The notes below the pieces were generated by a model. That model searched no databases, was not told the DNA's origin, and was given only the letters and a program-made list of their open reading frames with translations. A stretch of 64,000 nucleotides of DNA from Sinonovacula constricta (Eukaryota > Mollusca > Bivalvia > Cardiida > Solecurtidae), in contig CM017561.1 of assembly GCA_007844125.1 (NCBI GenBank), positions 28,952,693 through 29,016,692 on the forward strand, written 5' to 3'. Every line of letters begins with the position of its first letter. The first letter of the stretch is position 1. Position numbers and translations under genes: made by a program. Shown piece by piece: positions 46,039-56,900 of the stretch.

Positions 46039-46682
46039 AAAGATTTCTCTGAGAAGGCAGTACCTCTGTATAGTGTGATCGGAAAAGATAAATTCATGTG
46101 GGAAAATGAGCCACAGGAGGCGTTTGATCTACTTAAAAAGGGTCTGATAGAGACCCTGAGCTCACGCTTCCACAACAAAAAGGTGAATTTATCCTCGACA
46201 CAGATGCGTCGAACAATGCAATTGGTGCTAAGCTTCTCCAAGTGCAGGATTGCATTGAACAAGTAGTAGCGTATGGTAGCTTTGCGCTCATCAAAGAGCA
46301 AAAAAGATACTGTACAACAAGAAAATAAATACTGGCAGTTGTGCATTTTACCCGGCAGTATCGATACTACTTGTTTGGTAAACCATTTACTGTGCACACT
46401 GACCATTCAAGTCTAACCTGGCTGCTGAATTTGAAGGAGCCGCAGGGGCAGTTGGCCAGATGGCTGGATGAACAGAGCCAATATAATATGGTTCTGAGAA
46501 ATAGAGCTGGAAAGAGTCATTCAAATGCGGATGGTCTTTTCAGAAAATCACAGGAAACCTGTGATATGTATCTTCCATCCGTCGGGTCAAGCGAGCTTCT
46601 GCGCGGCGGTTGCAAATATTTCAAGCGGGTGGAGAAAGCGTGGGGATCTTTTTTTAGATTGTTGACTACGCTGTCCCTTTAA
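46039..46682 (+). pseudogene. Gypsy RNase H
   Basis: After a stop at 46037, WENEPQEAFDLLKKGLIETL leads to the RNase H fold. ILDTDASNNAIGAKLLQ keeps the catalytic Asp but is in another frame. RQYRYYLFGKPFTVHTDHSS and LTWLLNLKEPQGQLARWLDE follow, then RAGKSHSNADGLFRK, the conserved end in which D is catalytic. Two shifts and one in-frame stop (46326-46328) are present. Confidence 0.8.
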
Positions 46683-46810
46683 CCTCTTTGGGAGGGAAAA
46701 GAGGAGACAGCTGTGCCTCACGAGTGAGCCTGGGTGAGCATGATTTATAGGCCATTAGGGCAGGTTCATGCTGAGATTGTGGCTCTGGAGCTCAGAAAAC
46801 GCAACCGAGC

Positions 46811-47206
46811 GTGGGCGAAAATGGCAAGACAGTAAAAAACAATGGGTGCCATATGCTTCTCAATCAATCTCAGGACATGAATCTGGAAATCGAACCATCT
46901 ACAAATGGCGGGCTGGATATAAGGATATGCGGGATAACCCTCAGTGTTGACAAGGGCGACTCTTCCTGTTATTTTCCAAATGAAAAAATCAGGGAAGAAC
47001 AGTCCAAGGACCCTGATCTTTCTCTAATCCTGAAATGGTTGAAAACTGCATTTGTTCCAACCGAGAGTGAACTATTCCTTTAAAGCCAGCGTGCGAACGC
47101 GCAATGGTTGAACAAGGAAAGATTTGTTCTGATTGATGGAATTTTGTATCATCAAAAAGATGAAGGGGAGGAGACGCATCTGGTGGTGCCATCAAGCATG
47201 AACAGG
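46811..47206 (+). pseudogene. Gypsy integrase, N-terminal stub
   Basis: EKIREEQSKDPDLSLILKWL opens the segment before integrase. A shift after SELFL leads to the phrase LNKERFVLIDGILYHQKDEG and HLVVPSSMNR. In intact elements the HHCC zinc-binding motif follows at once; here it is replaced by the PHD-finger sequence, so integrase is cut at this point. Confidence 0.7.
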
Positions 47207-47338
47207 TAACCCTGGCAGGGAAGTTTTATGATACAGTGCGACGGTTGTAATGAATGGTTTCATGGTTCCTGTGTAAATATTACTGCATTGAAAGCTATCA
47301 ACATTGATAAATTTTGGTGCGGTAAATGTAAACAGTAG
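47207..47338 (+). pseudogene. PHD finger fragment
   Basis: From ATG 47228 to TAG 47336 it reads MIQCDGCNEWFHGSCVNITA, LKAINIDKFWCGKCKQ. This is the second part of a PHD finger: C-D-x-C-x3-W-F-H-x2-C-V, then W-x-C-x2-C, the Cys4-His-Cys3 zinc ligands and the W that lines the histone H3 tail pocket. The first Cys pair is missing, because the sequence begins at the breakpoint with the Gypsy integrase. PHD fingers read histone tails and also occur in ORF1 of some CR1-type LINEs. Here it lies directly upstream of the TatD-like sequence, in the same orientation. Confidence 0.72.
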
Positions 47339-47344
47339 CTTGCA

Positions 47345-47578
47345 TTGTCAACAAAGTGTTCATTTATCTTCCAGAAAATGGACACCATTACTGAAATTAC
47401 TGAAATGACAAAGGCTAAGAAACTGGTGAGATCGAAAGATCGCGTTGACCAAATTCTCCTGTCGTCTACAAAAGGTACGCAGCAGAAGGAGTTAATGCTC
47501 GGTCAGGTCGAGGTTGCAAAAAGCCGGCGTGACGAAGATTGGTTGAAGTCCGTTACGTGGGAGGCGGATAAATTATAG
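47345..47578 (+). pseudogene. Helical charged segment after the PHD finger
   Basis: An open frame with MDTITEITEMTKAKKLVRSK and LMLGQVEVAKSRRDEDWLKS. Lys/Glu-rich and probably helical. No known domain. It fits the spacer between a PHD finger and a basic linker in one original protein, now separated by stops. Confidence 0.35.
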
Positions 47579-47787
47579 TTCTCTGAACGCCAATGGATTG
47601 CTTACCATATCCATCAGATGCAATGGTCTACCCGGTCCAAGGTGGCAAAGATGCCGGAACCCACCCAAACTTGTAGCGGGTAGTTGAAAACGCTGCCGAG
47701 ACCGCATTGAGTGGGCCTGTTGAGGAGCCTATGGAGGTTGCGGTTCCTGTATCCGCTCTTTAAGGAACGCCCACCTCGCCGTAGGGA

Positions 47788-48123
47788 GTGTTGACCCGGT
47801 GCCGTCAACCTAATCTGGACGCAGTGGGTTGGAATTACGGAGGTCCCCTCGTACAAGAGTTGGTAATGAACCTGCGACTCCGAAAGTTTGCAAATCCCAG
47901 GTACCGTACGGCTGCGTTGACGAGTAAAAAGAAGACAGGCAGTAAGAATAGCAAACCTGGTCTTACAAACCCGCGGCAAAACCAACCCGCTGGCCGTAAA
48001 TGGCAGCGTCAACCTCGCTCTTCAGAGTCTGGTGGGCAAAACCTTAATGATCGCCAGTGGGGCCCTGAGAAGAGGGTGAGAGATGATCGTAGTAGGTCAA
48101 CCAAAAAAGAAGGGAAAGGTTGA
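47788..48123 (+). pseudogene. Basic low-complexity linker
   Basis: An open frame rich in Lys, Arg, Gln, Ser and Gly (TSKKKTGSKNSKPGLTNPRQ, GPEKRVRDDRSRSTKKEGKG). Such linkers are disordered and often bind nucleic acid. It ends in KKEGKG, where the next frame continues as KKKGKVEIVRP, so a small frameshift at about 48105 separates it from the TatD part. Confidence 0.4.
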
Positions 48124-48736
48124 GATAGTAAGACCTGCTGCACCAAGTGCGACTCCGGAGACCCTGGTGCCTTTAGATAGCTGCCTTGTCCCGGGTTGTG
48201 GCGCAAGGACAAACCGAGAGCACTTCTTAGAGTGTCATGTGCCTCTCATCTTTGATGAGAGGCAGGGCCTCACTGAAGATGTGGCTCGCCGGCATTTGAG
48301 CGTCTTACGCAATGGTCTGTGTCGGTTCTGGGGCGACTGGCGATCAAGGAGTTGGCACAATTCGCGTGCCAAATTAAACTCACACAGTGTGGCAAGCGGT
48401 ACAGTTTGTCTCGGGCTTATTCGGAGGCAATGTTGGCTTTGTGTCAACTTTCAAGGGTGGGAGGTTCCGGAGAAGTTTACCTTCTCCGAGCCTCTACATC
48501 CGGCTGTATTGATCCACTGGCGTCTGATGTTGGGGATGGTGGCTTGCATGCCCCCTGAGAGGAAAGCATTGAAGGAGGCTCATCCTGATCTAGGTCCGTC
48601 CATCAGGGATAACCTACCACTTGCCTTCGACGCTCACTTTCACCTCGACCGTACCCGCAAAAAGTGCAAGAAGATCACTGTCGACACGATAGTGAACAGT
48701 ATGGCTCCGAATGAGGAGTATCAAGTGCAGGTGTAA
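48083..48736 (+). pseudogene. Cys/His motif and start of a TatD-type hydrolase
   Basis: The 217-codon frame first shows CLVPGCGARTNREHFLECH, a C-x4-C-x8-H-x3-C arrangement able to hold one zinc ion. A helical part follows. Near its end comes FDAHFHLDR (about 48626-48652), the H-x-H metal-binding motif that opens TatD-family metal-dependent nucleases. A TAA at 48734-48736 interrupts the barrel, but the same frame goes on behind it with more TatD sequence. Confidence 0.7.
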
Positions 48737-49458
48737 GGAGACATAGCGGTCTTCTGTGATCCTGCAACATATCCGACGGAGACCCTAATGCAAAAACTCA
48801 CTGCAAGTTGGTTTGGAGTCGCTATTGGCCTACACCCCAAAAATGCCCGATCATATGGGAACCAGGAGTGTGAGGCCTTTGAGCGAAGTGTGGCCTTACC
48901 GGGTGTAAAAGTCCTTGGTGAGGTGGGGCTATACTATTCTGTCCATCTAGGGGGTTGGATTTCCTAAATCCGCACCTTTGATCAGGCACTAAATGGTCTA
49001 CGACCAGACCAGGTTCTTGTTTCACACTGCCGACCTCAGGAGTGCAGACACGATCCTGGTGTTAGTGTTGTACCAGATTAAGGGGGTGGTACCGAGGGAA
49101 CAGCGTATCCATTTTCACTGTTACTTAGGATCAATCCATATTGTAGCTCTGGCAGCTAGAGTTCCCGAACACTCTATATGGGTTCTTGGGGGATTCGGCA
49201 CGGGCTGAAAACAGTCTTCAAAGGGAGTGCATAGCCAAGATTAATGAAAATAGAATTATTTTGGAGACTGATTCTCCATACTTTTGTGGGAACCGGTTGT
49301 TCTCATCGCCATCCCTGCTCGGTATGACTGCTGAGTATTTAGCTGGTATTCGGGGACAGGAGTGGACCTATGTTTTGCAGGTAGCTGGTAGTAATGCTAA
49401 GTCCCTGTATGGCATGTACGGAGCCACGACCTCATTTAAATTAAATGGCAATATCTAA
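48737..49458 (+). pseudogene. Rest of the TatD-type nuclease domain
   Basis: The frame continues with WFGVAIGLHPKNA (G-x-H-P motif) and VLGEVGLYYS, the G-E-[IV]-G-L-D-Y motif with its metal-ligand Glu kept and the Asp changed to Tyr. Then DQVLVSHC; in a second frame VPREQRIHFHCYLGS (H-x-H-C-F/Y-x-G); in a third NENRIILETDSPYF (L-E-T-D-[AS]-P, last metal ligand). All core TatD motifs are present in the right order and spacing. Stops at 48965 and 49077 and two shifts make it a pseudogene. TatD proteins are 3'-5' exonucleases or DNases. Confidence 0.78.
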
Positions 49459-50640
49459 TAATAATAATAATCATAGTTAATGATATATGCATAGCTAAAC
49501 ATATAGCTAAAACTAACTTTAACCAACCCTATATATATAATAAATTCTAAATATTAATAATAAATAATTTTAAATAAAAGAAATTATATAAAGGGGAGGG
49601 GGAGAGGTCATGGAGTAACTCCAAGCCGGAGTAGATGGCAACAACGCCTCTCTATCCTGATATAAGTGATGGTGTGAGTGGTGTTGGCAAATGGCGGATT
49701 CAGTTTCAAAGCCGAAAGACAGGCCACAGGTAAGAAAATCTGCCGTGGTCGAATGCTAGACTAACTCTTATCCCAAATAAAACGGGGGAAGAGTTGTGTG
49801 TGTGGGGGGGGGGGGGCGTTGAGGGAGTGAAGTGAAGAGACGGGGTCCGTAACTGAGACCGGGACTGACTGGACCCGCAGACTACGCGGTATATAAAAAG
49901 ACAGGACTGTCAAGGAGATCAGTCATTATAGAAGATTTCTCAGGTTAGACAATACAGCAGTACAGCTTTTACCAGAGAAGAAGGGTCCCGCATAGACGGG
50001 TAGGTACATACCATCATTACCAGTAGCAGTAGATTGTACTTTAGTAGTAAGTAGCACTTCAGTACACCAAGGAAGGAAAGTTTATTGTCAGTTGTGAAAC
50101 GAAAGTAGGATTCGAATTCCTGGTGAGGGCACATTCATTAAGTGTTAATGTTAAGAGTAGTTCTCTGTAACCACCAGAGAATGTTAGCAATTCTAGGACT
50201 GAGTTTTTGCAAAATCAACCGTAGAAAAGCTGTCTTGTATTCAAAAATCAATAGAGTGCATTGCGTCCTCGGATCACCGGTTTCCATGGTTACGGCCCCA
50301 AACATAGCGATATATTAAAGGTAGACTATTCTAAATTAAATCGGAGGTAGCGTTATTCTATCGACAAACAGTTGCAATAAAGTACATAAATTTAACACAG
50401 TTTAAACAACTTAATGTTATTAAAGAAAACACTGTTTTACAATAAATCGATGTCAAAGAAAAGGATCTTTTGTTCAGTCCACTATTTGGAATAATTGGAT
50501 TTTTTACGTTCTCTTGGAAAAAAAAACAAACTTGTAACAACAGTCTTCTGTTAAATCATCAATTTTATTTAAAAATGGAGGTGGTTATCTTTTTATTGAT
50601 TTGATTTGATTTGTGGTCTCTGTCCTCACATTGACAATTA
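49459..50640 (+). other. Non-coding flank with a TATA-like block
   Basis: Begins with (taa)n and AT-rich sequence directly after the TatD stop. At 49890-49898 lies tatataaaa, followed by gacaggactgtcaaggag and agatcagtcattatag, a promoter-like layout similar to the one at 31855. A poly-G run is at about 49804-49816. It might be the remaining LTR of the Gypsy element beyond the PHD-TatD segment, or the promoter of a further copy. No gene seen. Confidence 0.35.
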
Positions 50641-50649
50641 TTTTGTCAT

Positions 50650-53600
50650 CACCTTGGCTGTTGTGCTTTCATCATCTTGAAAGTTGTGCTGTCACACCCA
50701 TGCCTGTTTAGTCATCATGTCAACTGTTGTTCTGTCATCACATAGTCTGTTCTGTCATCATGTTCAGTATTGTGCTGTCATCTCATTGCATGTTCTTTCA
50801 TCATGTTTACTATTGTGCTGTCATCACATTAACTGTTGTGCTGTCATCATGTTGCCTATAGTGCTGTCATCATGTTCAGTATTGTGCTGTCATCATGTTG
50901 CCTATAGTGCTGTCATCACATTGACTGTTGTGCTGTCATCATGTTGCCTATAGTGCTGTCATCATGTTCAGTATTGTGCTGTCATCATGTTGAATATAGT
51001 GCTGTCATCATGATGAGTATTATACTGTCACCATGTTGACTATAGTGCTGCCACCATGTTGACTATAGTGCTGTCATCATGTTGACTATAGAGATATCAT
51101 CATGTTGACTATACTGCTGTCCTCATGTTGACTATAGTGCTGTATGTTGACTATAGTGCTGTCATCATGTTGACTATACTGCTGTCACCATGTTGACTTG
51201 CTTTGTCATCATGTTGACTATAGTGTTGTCATCATGTTGACTACAGTGCTGTCATCATGTTGACTATAGTGCTGTATGTTGACTATAGTGCTGTCATCAT
51301 GTTGACTATACTGCTGTCACCATGTTGACTTGCTTTGTCATCATGTTGACTATAGTGTTGTCATCATGTTGACTACAGTGCTGTCATCATGTTGACTATA
51401 GTGCTGTCATCATGTTGACTTTACTGCTGTCACCATGTTGACTTGCTTTGTCATCATGTTGACTATAGTGTTGTCATCATGTTGACTATAGTGCTGTCAC
51501 CATGTTGAATATAGTGCTGTCATCATGTTGACTATAGTGCTGTCATGTTGACTATAGTGGTATCATCATGTTGACTATAGTGCTGTCATGTTGACTATAG
51601 TGGTGTCATCATGTTGACTATAGTGCTGTCATCAAGTTGACTATAGTGCTGTCATCATGTTGACTATGGTGGTGTCATCATGTTGACTATGGTGGTGTCA
51701 TCATGTTGACTATAGTGCTGTCATCATGTTGACTGTAGTGCCGTCATGTTGACTATAGTGGTGTCATCATGTTGACTATAGTGCTGTCATCATGTTGACT
51801 ATAGTGCTGTCATGTTGACTATAGTGGTGTCATCATGTTGACTATAGTGGTGTCATCATGTTGACTATAGTGCTGTCATCATGTTGACTATAGTGGTGTC
51901 ATGTTGACTATAGTGGTGTCATCATGTTGACTATAGTGCTGTCATCATGTTGACTATAGTGCTGTCATGTTGACTATAGTGGTGTCATCATGTTTGATTA
52001 TAGTGCTGTCATCATGTTGACTATTGCGCTGTCATCATGTTGACTATAGTGCTGTCATCATGTTGACTATAGTGCTGTCATCATGTTGACTATAGTGCTG
52101 TCATCATGTTGACTATGGTGCTGTCATCATGTTGACTATAGTGCTGTCATCATGTTGACTATAGTGCTGTCATCATGTTGACTATAGTGCTGTCATCATG
52201 TTGACTATAGTGCTGTCATGTTGACTATAGTGGTGTCATCATGTTTGATTATAGTGCTGTCATCATGTTGACTATTGTGCTGTCATCATGTTGACTATGG
52301 TGGTGTCATCATGTTGACTATTGTGCTGTCATGTTGACTGTAGTGATGTCATCATGTTGACTATAGTGCTGTCATCATGTTGACTATAGTGCTGTCACCA
52401 TGTGGACTATTGTGTTGTCATGTTGACTATTTTCTGTCATCATGTTGACTATAGTGCTGTCATCATGTTGACTATACTGCTGTCATCATGTTGACTATGG
52501 TGGTGTCATCATGTTGACTATTGTGCTGTCATGTTGACTGTAGTGATGTCATCATGTTGACTATAGTGCTGTCATCATGTTGACTATAGTGCTGTCACCA
52601 TGTTGACTATTGTGCTGTCATGTTGACTATTACTCTGTCATCATGTTGACTATAGTGCTGTCATCATGTTGACTATACTGCTGTCACCATGTTGACTATT
52701 GTGTTGTCATCATGTTGACTATAGTGCTGTCATCATGTTGACTATAGTGCTGTCATCATGTTGACTATTGTGTTGTCATCATGTTGACTATAGTGCTGCC
52801 ATCATGTTGACCATAGTGCTGTCATCATGTTGACTATACTGCTGTCACCATGTTGACTATAGTGCTGTCATCATGTTGACTATAGTGCTGTCATCATGTT
52901 GACTATAGTGCTGTCATCATGTTGACTATAGTGCTGGCATGTTGAATATAGTGCTGTCATCATGTTTGATTATAGTGCTGTCATCTTGTTGACTATTGTG
53001 CTGTCATCATGTTGACTATTGTGCTGTCAAGTTGACTGTAGTGCTGTCATCATGTTGACTATAGTGCTGTCATCATGTTGACTATAGTGCTGTCACCATG
53101 TTGACTATAGTGCTGTCATCATGTTGACTATAGTGCTGTCACCATGTCGACTATTGTGTTGTCATCATGTTGACTATAGTGCTGTCACCATGTTGACTAT
53201 TGTGTTGTCATGTTGACTATTACTCTGTCATCATGTTGACTATAGTGCTGTCATCATGTTGACTATACTGCTGTCACCATGTTGACTAAAGTGCTGTCAT
53301 CATGTTGACTATAGTGCTGTCACCATGTCGACTATTGTGTTGTCATCATGTTGACTATAGTGCTGTCATCATGTTGACTACAGTGCTGTCATCATGTTGA
53401 CTATAGTGCTGTCATCATGTTGACTATAGTGCTGTCATCATGTTGACTATAGTGCTGTCATCATGTTGACTATAGTGCTGTCATCATGTTGACTACAGTG
53501 CTGTCATCATGTTGACTATAGTGCTGTCATCATGTTGACTATGGTGGTGTCATCATGTTGACTATAATGCTGTCACTATATTGACTATAGTGCTGTCACC

Positions 53601-54245
53601 ATGTTGACTATAGTGCTGTCATCATATTGATTATAGTGCTGTCATGTTGACTATAGTGCTGTCATCATGTTGACTAGAGTGCTGTCATCATGTTCAATGT
53701 TGTGATGTCATCATGTTGACTATAGTGCTGTCATCATGTTGACTATTGTGATGTCATCATGTTGACTATAGTGCTGTCACCATGTTGACTTTTGTGTTGT
53801 CATCATGTTGACTATACTGCTGTCACCATGTTGACTATAGTGCTGTCATCATGTTGACTATAGTGCTGTCATCATGTTGACTATAGTGCTGTCATCATGT
53901 TGTCTATTGTGTTGTCATCATGTTGACTATAGTGTTGTCACCATGTTGAGTATTGTGTTGTCATCATGTTGACTATAATGCTGTCACTATGTTGACTATA
54001 GTGCTGTCACCTTGTTGACTATAGTGCTGTCATCATATTGACTATAGTGCTGTCATGTTGACTATAGTGCTGTCATCATGTTGACTAGAGTGCTGTCATC
54101 ATGTTCAATGTTGTGATGTCATCATGTTGACCATAGTGCCTTAAGCATGTTGATTATTGTGCTGTCATCGTGTTGACTATAATGCTGTCACTATGTTGAC
54201 TATAGTGCTGTCACCATGTTGACTATAGTGCTGTCATCATGTTGA
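50650..54245. repeat. 23-bp minisatellite, about 3.6 kb
   Basis: About 150 copies of gtgctgtcatcatgttgact plus ata. A common variant lacks atc and is 20 bp long. The left edge (50650-51000) is the most diverged, which is typical of array margins. Longer blocks have duplicated: ttgacttgctttg recurs at 51193, 51325 and 51438, and a segment with tgttcaatgttgtgatg recurs 411 bp apart (53691 and 54102). The 89-codon frame at 50684 follows from the repeat. Confidence 0.96.
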
Positions 54246-55125
54246 CTTAACTGGCAAAAATATAAATCCAACTTCTCTTTAGAAAACCATTATCTTTTTG
54301 CCAGGGAAATGCCTACGACTCTGATTGGATAATGTTTCAAATACATTATTCGAACACAAAAACCTCTTATTTCTATGGTATAAAAAACCCCTGAATCATC
54401 CCATGAGTATTCACCCCGATAGTGTTCGTACTTCTAACAGAATACAATTAACTGGCACTCATACTCACAAAAACATACATGGATATGACTTAAATTAGTT
54501 TTACCGGGTGTTTATAGTGGGGAATCCAGTTACTGCTAATTGTGGTTTTTCTTTTCAATACATTATATATGGGGGGCGAGACAACTAAATCTGGCAATTT
54601 TAGCACTTAACAACACAAAACAGATCCATAATAATTATATTTAATCTTGATTACAACTAAACATTAGTATAAGTTAATATAACAAGGGAGTTTAACTATA
54701 TAGCTGAAGCAATTCTTTCATAGTTTTAAAAATGAAGCAGATTGCCAGAAAAAACAACAACAAATATGTAGATCTCTTTTTAAAGATGATATTAAATTCA
54801 GTAAAATAAACTAAAAATATACAGCACAGTGGTAAGTTTAGTAAAGCGCATATTTCCAGATTTTGCATTAGCTTCTGCCTTCTAAGATGGCTATCTTAAC
54901 CTGTCTTATCAGTGCCTATGACATCACATGAAGACTATACCTAGAATTTGTAGTTAAAGGAATGTGACCAAAGTTTATTCTACTTCCATAAGTTACTAAT
55001 TACAGTTCACCTCCTGAACAGAAGCAGTACTCTGGTGGTTACAAGCTGAGGTAATGCAAAGAGTCTAAGAACTCACTGAGATCTGGGATTCAAATCCAAT
55101 ACCATCCTATCCTTGGTCTAAAGCC
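54246..55125. other. Stretch without supported gene
   Basis: AT-rich, stops in all frames. At about 55030-55110, gtggttacaagctgag and gggattcaaatcc could be a decayed tRNA-like SINE head, too weak to call separately. Confidence 0.35.
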
Positions 55126-56285
55126 TCCATGTGACCGGTATCAAGTGAACTCGGCATCTGGTGAATTTGGCACCTGGTAAATTACGAATCTGGTGAATTC
55201 GGCACCTCGTTTTTTTTAAAGACATAAACCATTATGCAAATAATATAAAAATAAAAAAAATAAGTAATAGAAATAAAAATAAAAAAATCACATATCCTAT
55301 TGTCTAATGCGTGAATAAAAGCAGTTAAAAACAACTACAAAAAGTATATACGATTAATATAATAATTAAATATAAAGTTAGTGAAGAAATAAGGTAGATT
55401 ATTAAACACATTAAGTTATTCCTTATATTATAGATCTGCATTGTATTTATAATAAATTTACGTATACTTAACATCAAAGGTACTGTACTTAATCACGTGT
55501 AATTCAGTGTGTACCTTGTTTAAATTGCTTAAACAACAAGATGACAGCGGTGTATTCCTAGTATACATGGAAGGGGTACCAGGTGCTATTAGACAATGTA
55601 TTCCCCGTACACATAGAAGGGGTGAGGTACTAATTATGAAGAGGTTAATGAAGAGACCCTGTCACCACAAATTGCTAAAGCAACAAGATGACAGCGGTGT
55701 ATTCCTAGTATACATGGAAGGGGTACCAGGTGCTATTAGACAATGTTGTCTCAATTAATCTTTTAACTATTTTCTCCGTAATTTGCTGGGAAGAGCCTCT
55801 GATTTTCTCATTGATGAAAGGGAAGATCATCGCCAGCCAAGATGAATCTGGAATTGATAACTAACAACCAAATGTGCAAATGTTCATAAAAGTTTCATAG
55901 AAAGATAAATTCTTACAAAAATTATATCAACTAATTCAATTCAAAAATAAATATTAAGCCAGTAGCCAATGAATTATTTTGTATTTGTTGATAAATGTGG
56001 TCGTAATAAGTTACTTTGAAAATTTACCTTTCTTCACAAACAGACATTTCCATGATAACAGTATAGGTCATACATTGTGTAACAATAAATATTGCCAAAT
56101 TGTATATGTGTCTAGAATCAAAGAGATAAAAGAATAATATACAAATGCCGAGTTAACTAGATGCCGAATTCACCAGGTGCCGAGTGTACCAGGTGCCGAG
56201 TTTACCAGATGCCGAATTCACTATTCTCGGTGCCTGATTCTGCAAGTGCCGGGTTTACCAGGTGCCGGGTTGACCAGCTTTCATG
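55126..56285. mobile_element. Foldback-type element with repeat-array inverted ends
   Basis: Left array (55126-55209): gtgaactcggcatctg, gtgaatttggcacctg, gtaaattacgaatctg, gtgaattcggcacctc. Right array (56146-56285): the same 15-16-bp unit in reverse orientation, for example aggtgccgagtgtacc and agatgccgaattcacc, eight or so copies. The outermost parts share catgtgacc. Between them lie about 930 AT-rich bases that include one short ORF. Inverted ends built from short tandem units are typical of foldback elements. Confidence 0.8.
55507..55758 (+). CDS. Hypothetical 82-codon ORF with in-frame internal duplication
   Basis: The frame KLLKQQDDSGVFLVYMEGVP GAIRQC occurs twice, at about 55526-55599 and 55673-55746. 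The DNA copies are 147 bp apart, exactly 49 codons, and nearly identical. Between them lies a basic segment (PRTHRRGEVLIMKRLMKRP). No ATG opens the 5' side with certainty: the frame begins at GTG 55507. It sits inside the foldback element. It may be chance in a recent DNA duplication; I know no homologue. Confidence 0.25.
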   Translation: MCTLFKLLKQQDDSGVFLVYMEGVPGAIRQCIPRTHRRGEVLIMKRLMKRPCHHKLLKQQDDSGVFLVYMEGVPGAIRQCCLN

Positions 56286-56756
56286 TGACCACATGTTACA
56301 TTAAACTTGGTATCGAGGACTTTACTAAGAACTATAAATGTGTACTTTTGTACTATCTTACCCCTACGTTGTATTTTGAATGTTCATATATTCCCTGCTC
56401 TGTTCAGAAAAAGAGTGTCATCTGCTGTTGTAAATTAATGGACTTCAATAATTTGTTAAATTAAAATAAAAGTTGTTTTTCATTAATAAAATAATACCAT
56501 TAACCAGGGTAGTTCACAGAAAGATGCTGAATATATATTTTTTGTTAAATAATTTTGTCAAAATAACTTGTCCTTCATTTATGGTTAAAATATACACATA
56601 GTAGCTCTAAGGAAAAAATGCAGGCTTTATCCTGGTAGTTTTTTTTCTTCTGTCAGTCTGTTAGAGACAGTAGTTTTCTTTCATAATTAGGTGAAAAGCT
56701 CAATAGATAGAATATCATCAAGGCATTATTTTTTATTTTTTTTAAATACATTGCTG
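56286..56756. other. Stretch without supported gene
   Basis: AT-rich; a 95-codon frame at 56177-56464 starts in the right repeat array of the foldback and has no motif. Confidence 0.4.
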
Positions 56757-56900
56757 CATCCACTTATGATTATTATAGCAACTTCCGGCTTTTTTGGTGG
56801 AGGAAGACCCCAGAACCATGCCCGGGTAGAACCACTGGCACACCGCAAGTCAGCTAGAAGACCTCACATTAAGTCCTCCGCCCTGAACGTGGCTTGAAAC
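56757..56900 (+). repeat. Short interspersed repeat, copy 1
   Basis: atgattattatagcaacttc, cggcttttttggtggaggaa and gaccccagaaccatgcccgg. A related copy lies at 57838-57910 (atggtcattatagcaacgtc, cagctcttttggtagaggaa, gtc). Both have the same orientation. Confidence 0.55.

Larger units (their letters stand above)
41586..47206 (+). mobile_element. Degenerate Ty3/Gypsy retrotransposon
   Basis: Domains in order on the plus strand: gag with an N-terminal helix-hairpin-helix-like part, capsid, CCHC knuckle, aspartic protease, reverse transcriptase, RNase H and the start of integrase. A primer-site-like ttggtgtcgg at 41590 begins the leader, and its 5' LTR is replaced by the SINE foldback. Family A is inserted in gag. 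Integrase stops at 47206, before its HHCC motif, where the PHD-TatD locus begins. Many frameshifts and stops plus a mutated protease active site show it is not autonomous. Confidence 0.88.

Noticed and set aside
47614..48447. Minus-strand frames opposite the PHD-TatD locus
   Set aside because: Shadows of the plus-strand coding remains, which carry recognisable motifs.
50650..54245. CRISPR-like array of short regular repeats
   Set aside because: Units are directly adjacent without unique spacers, and the genome is animal.
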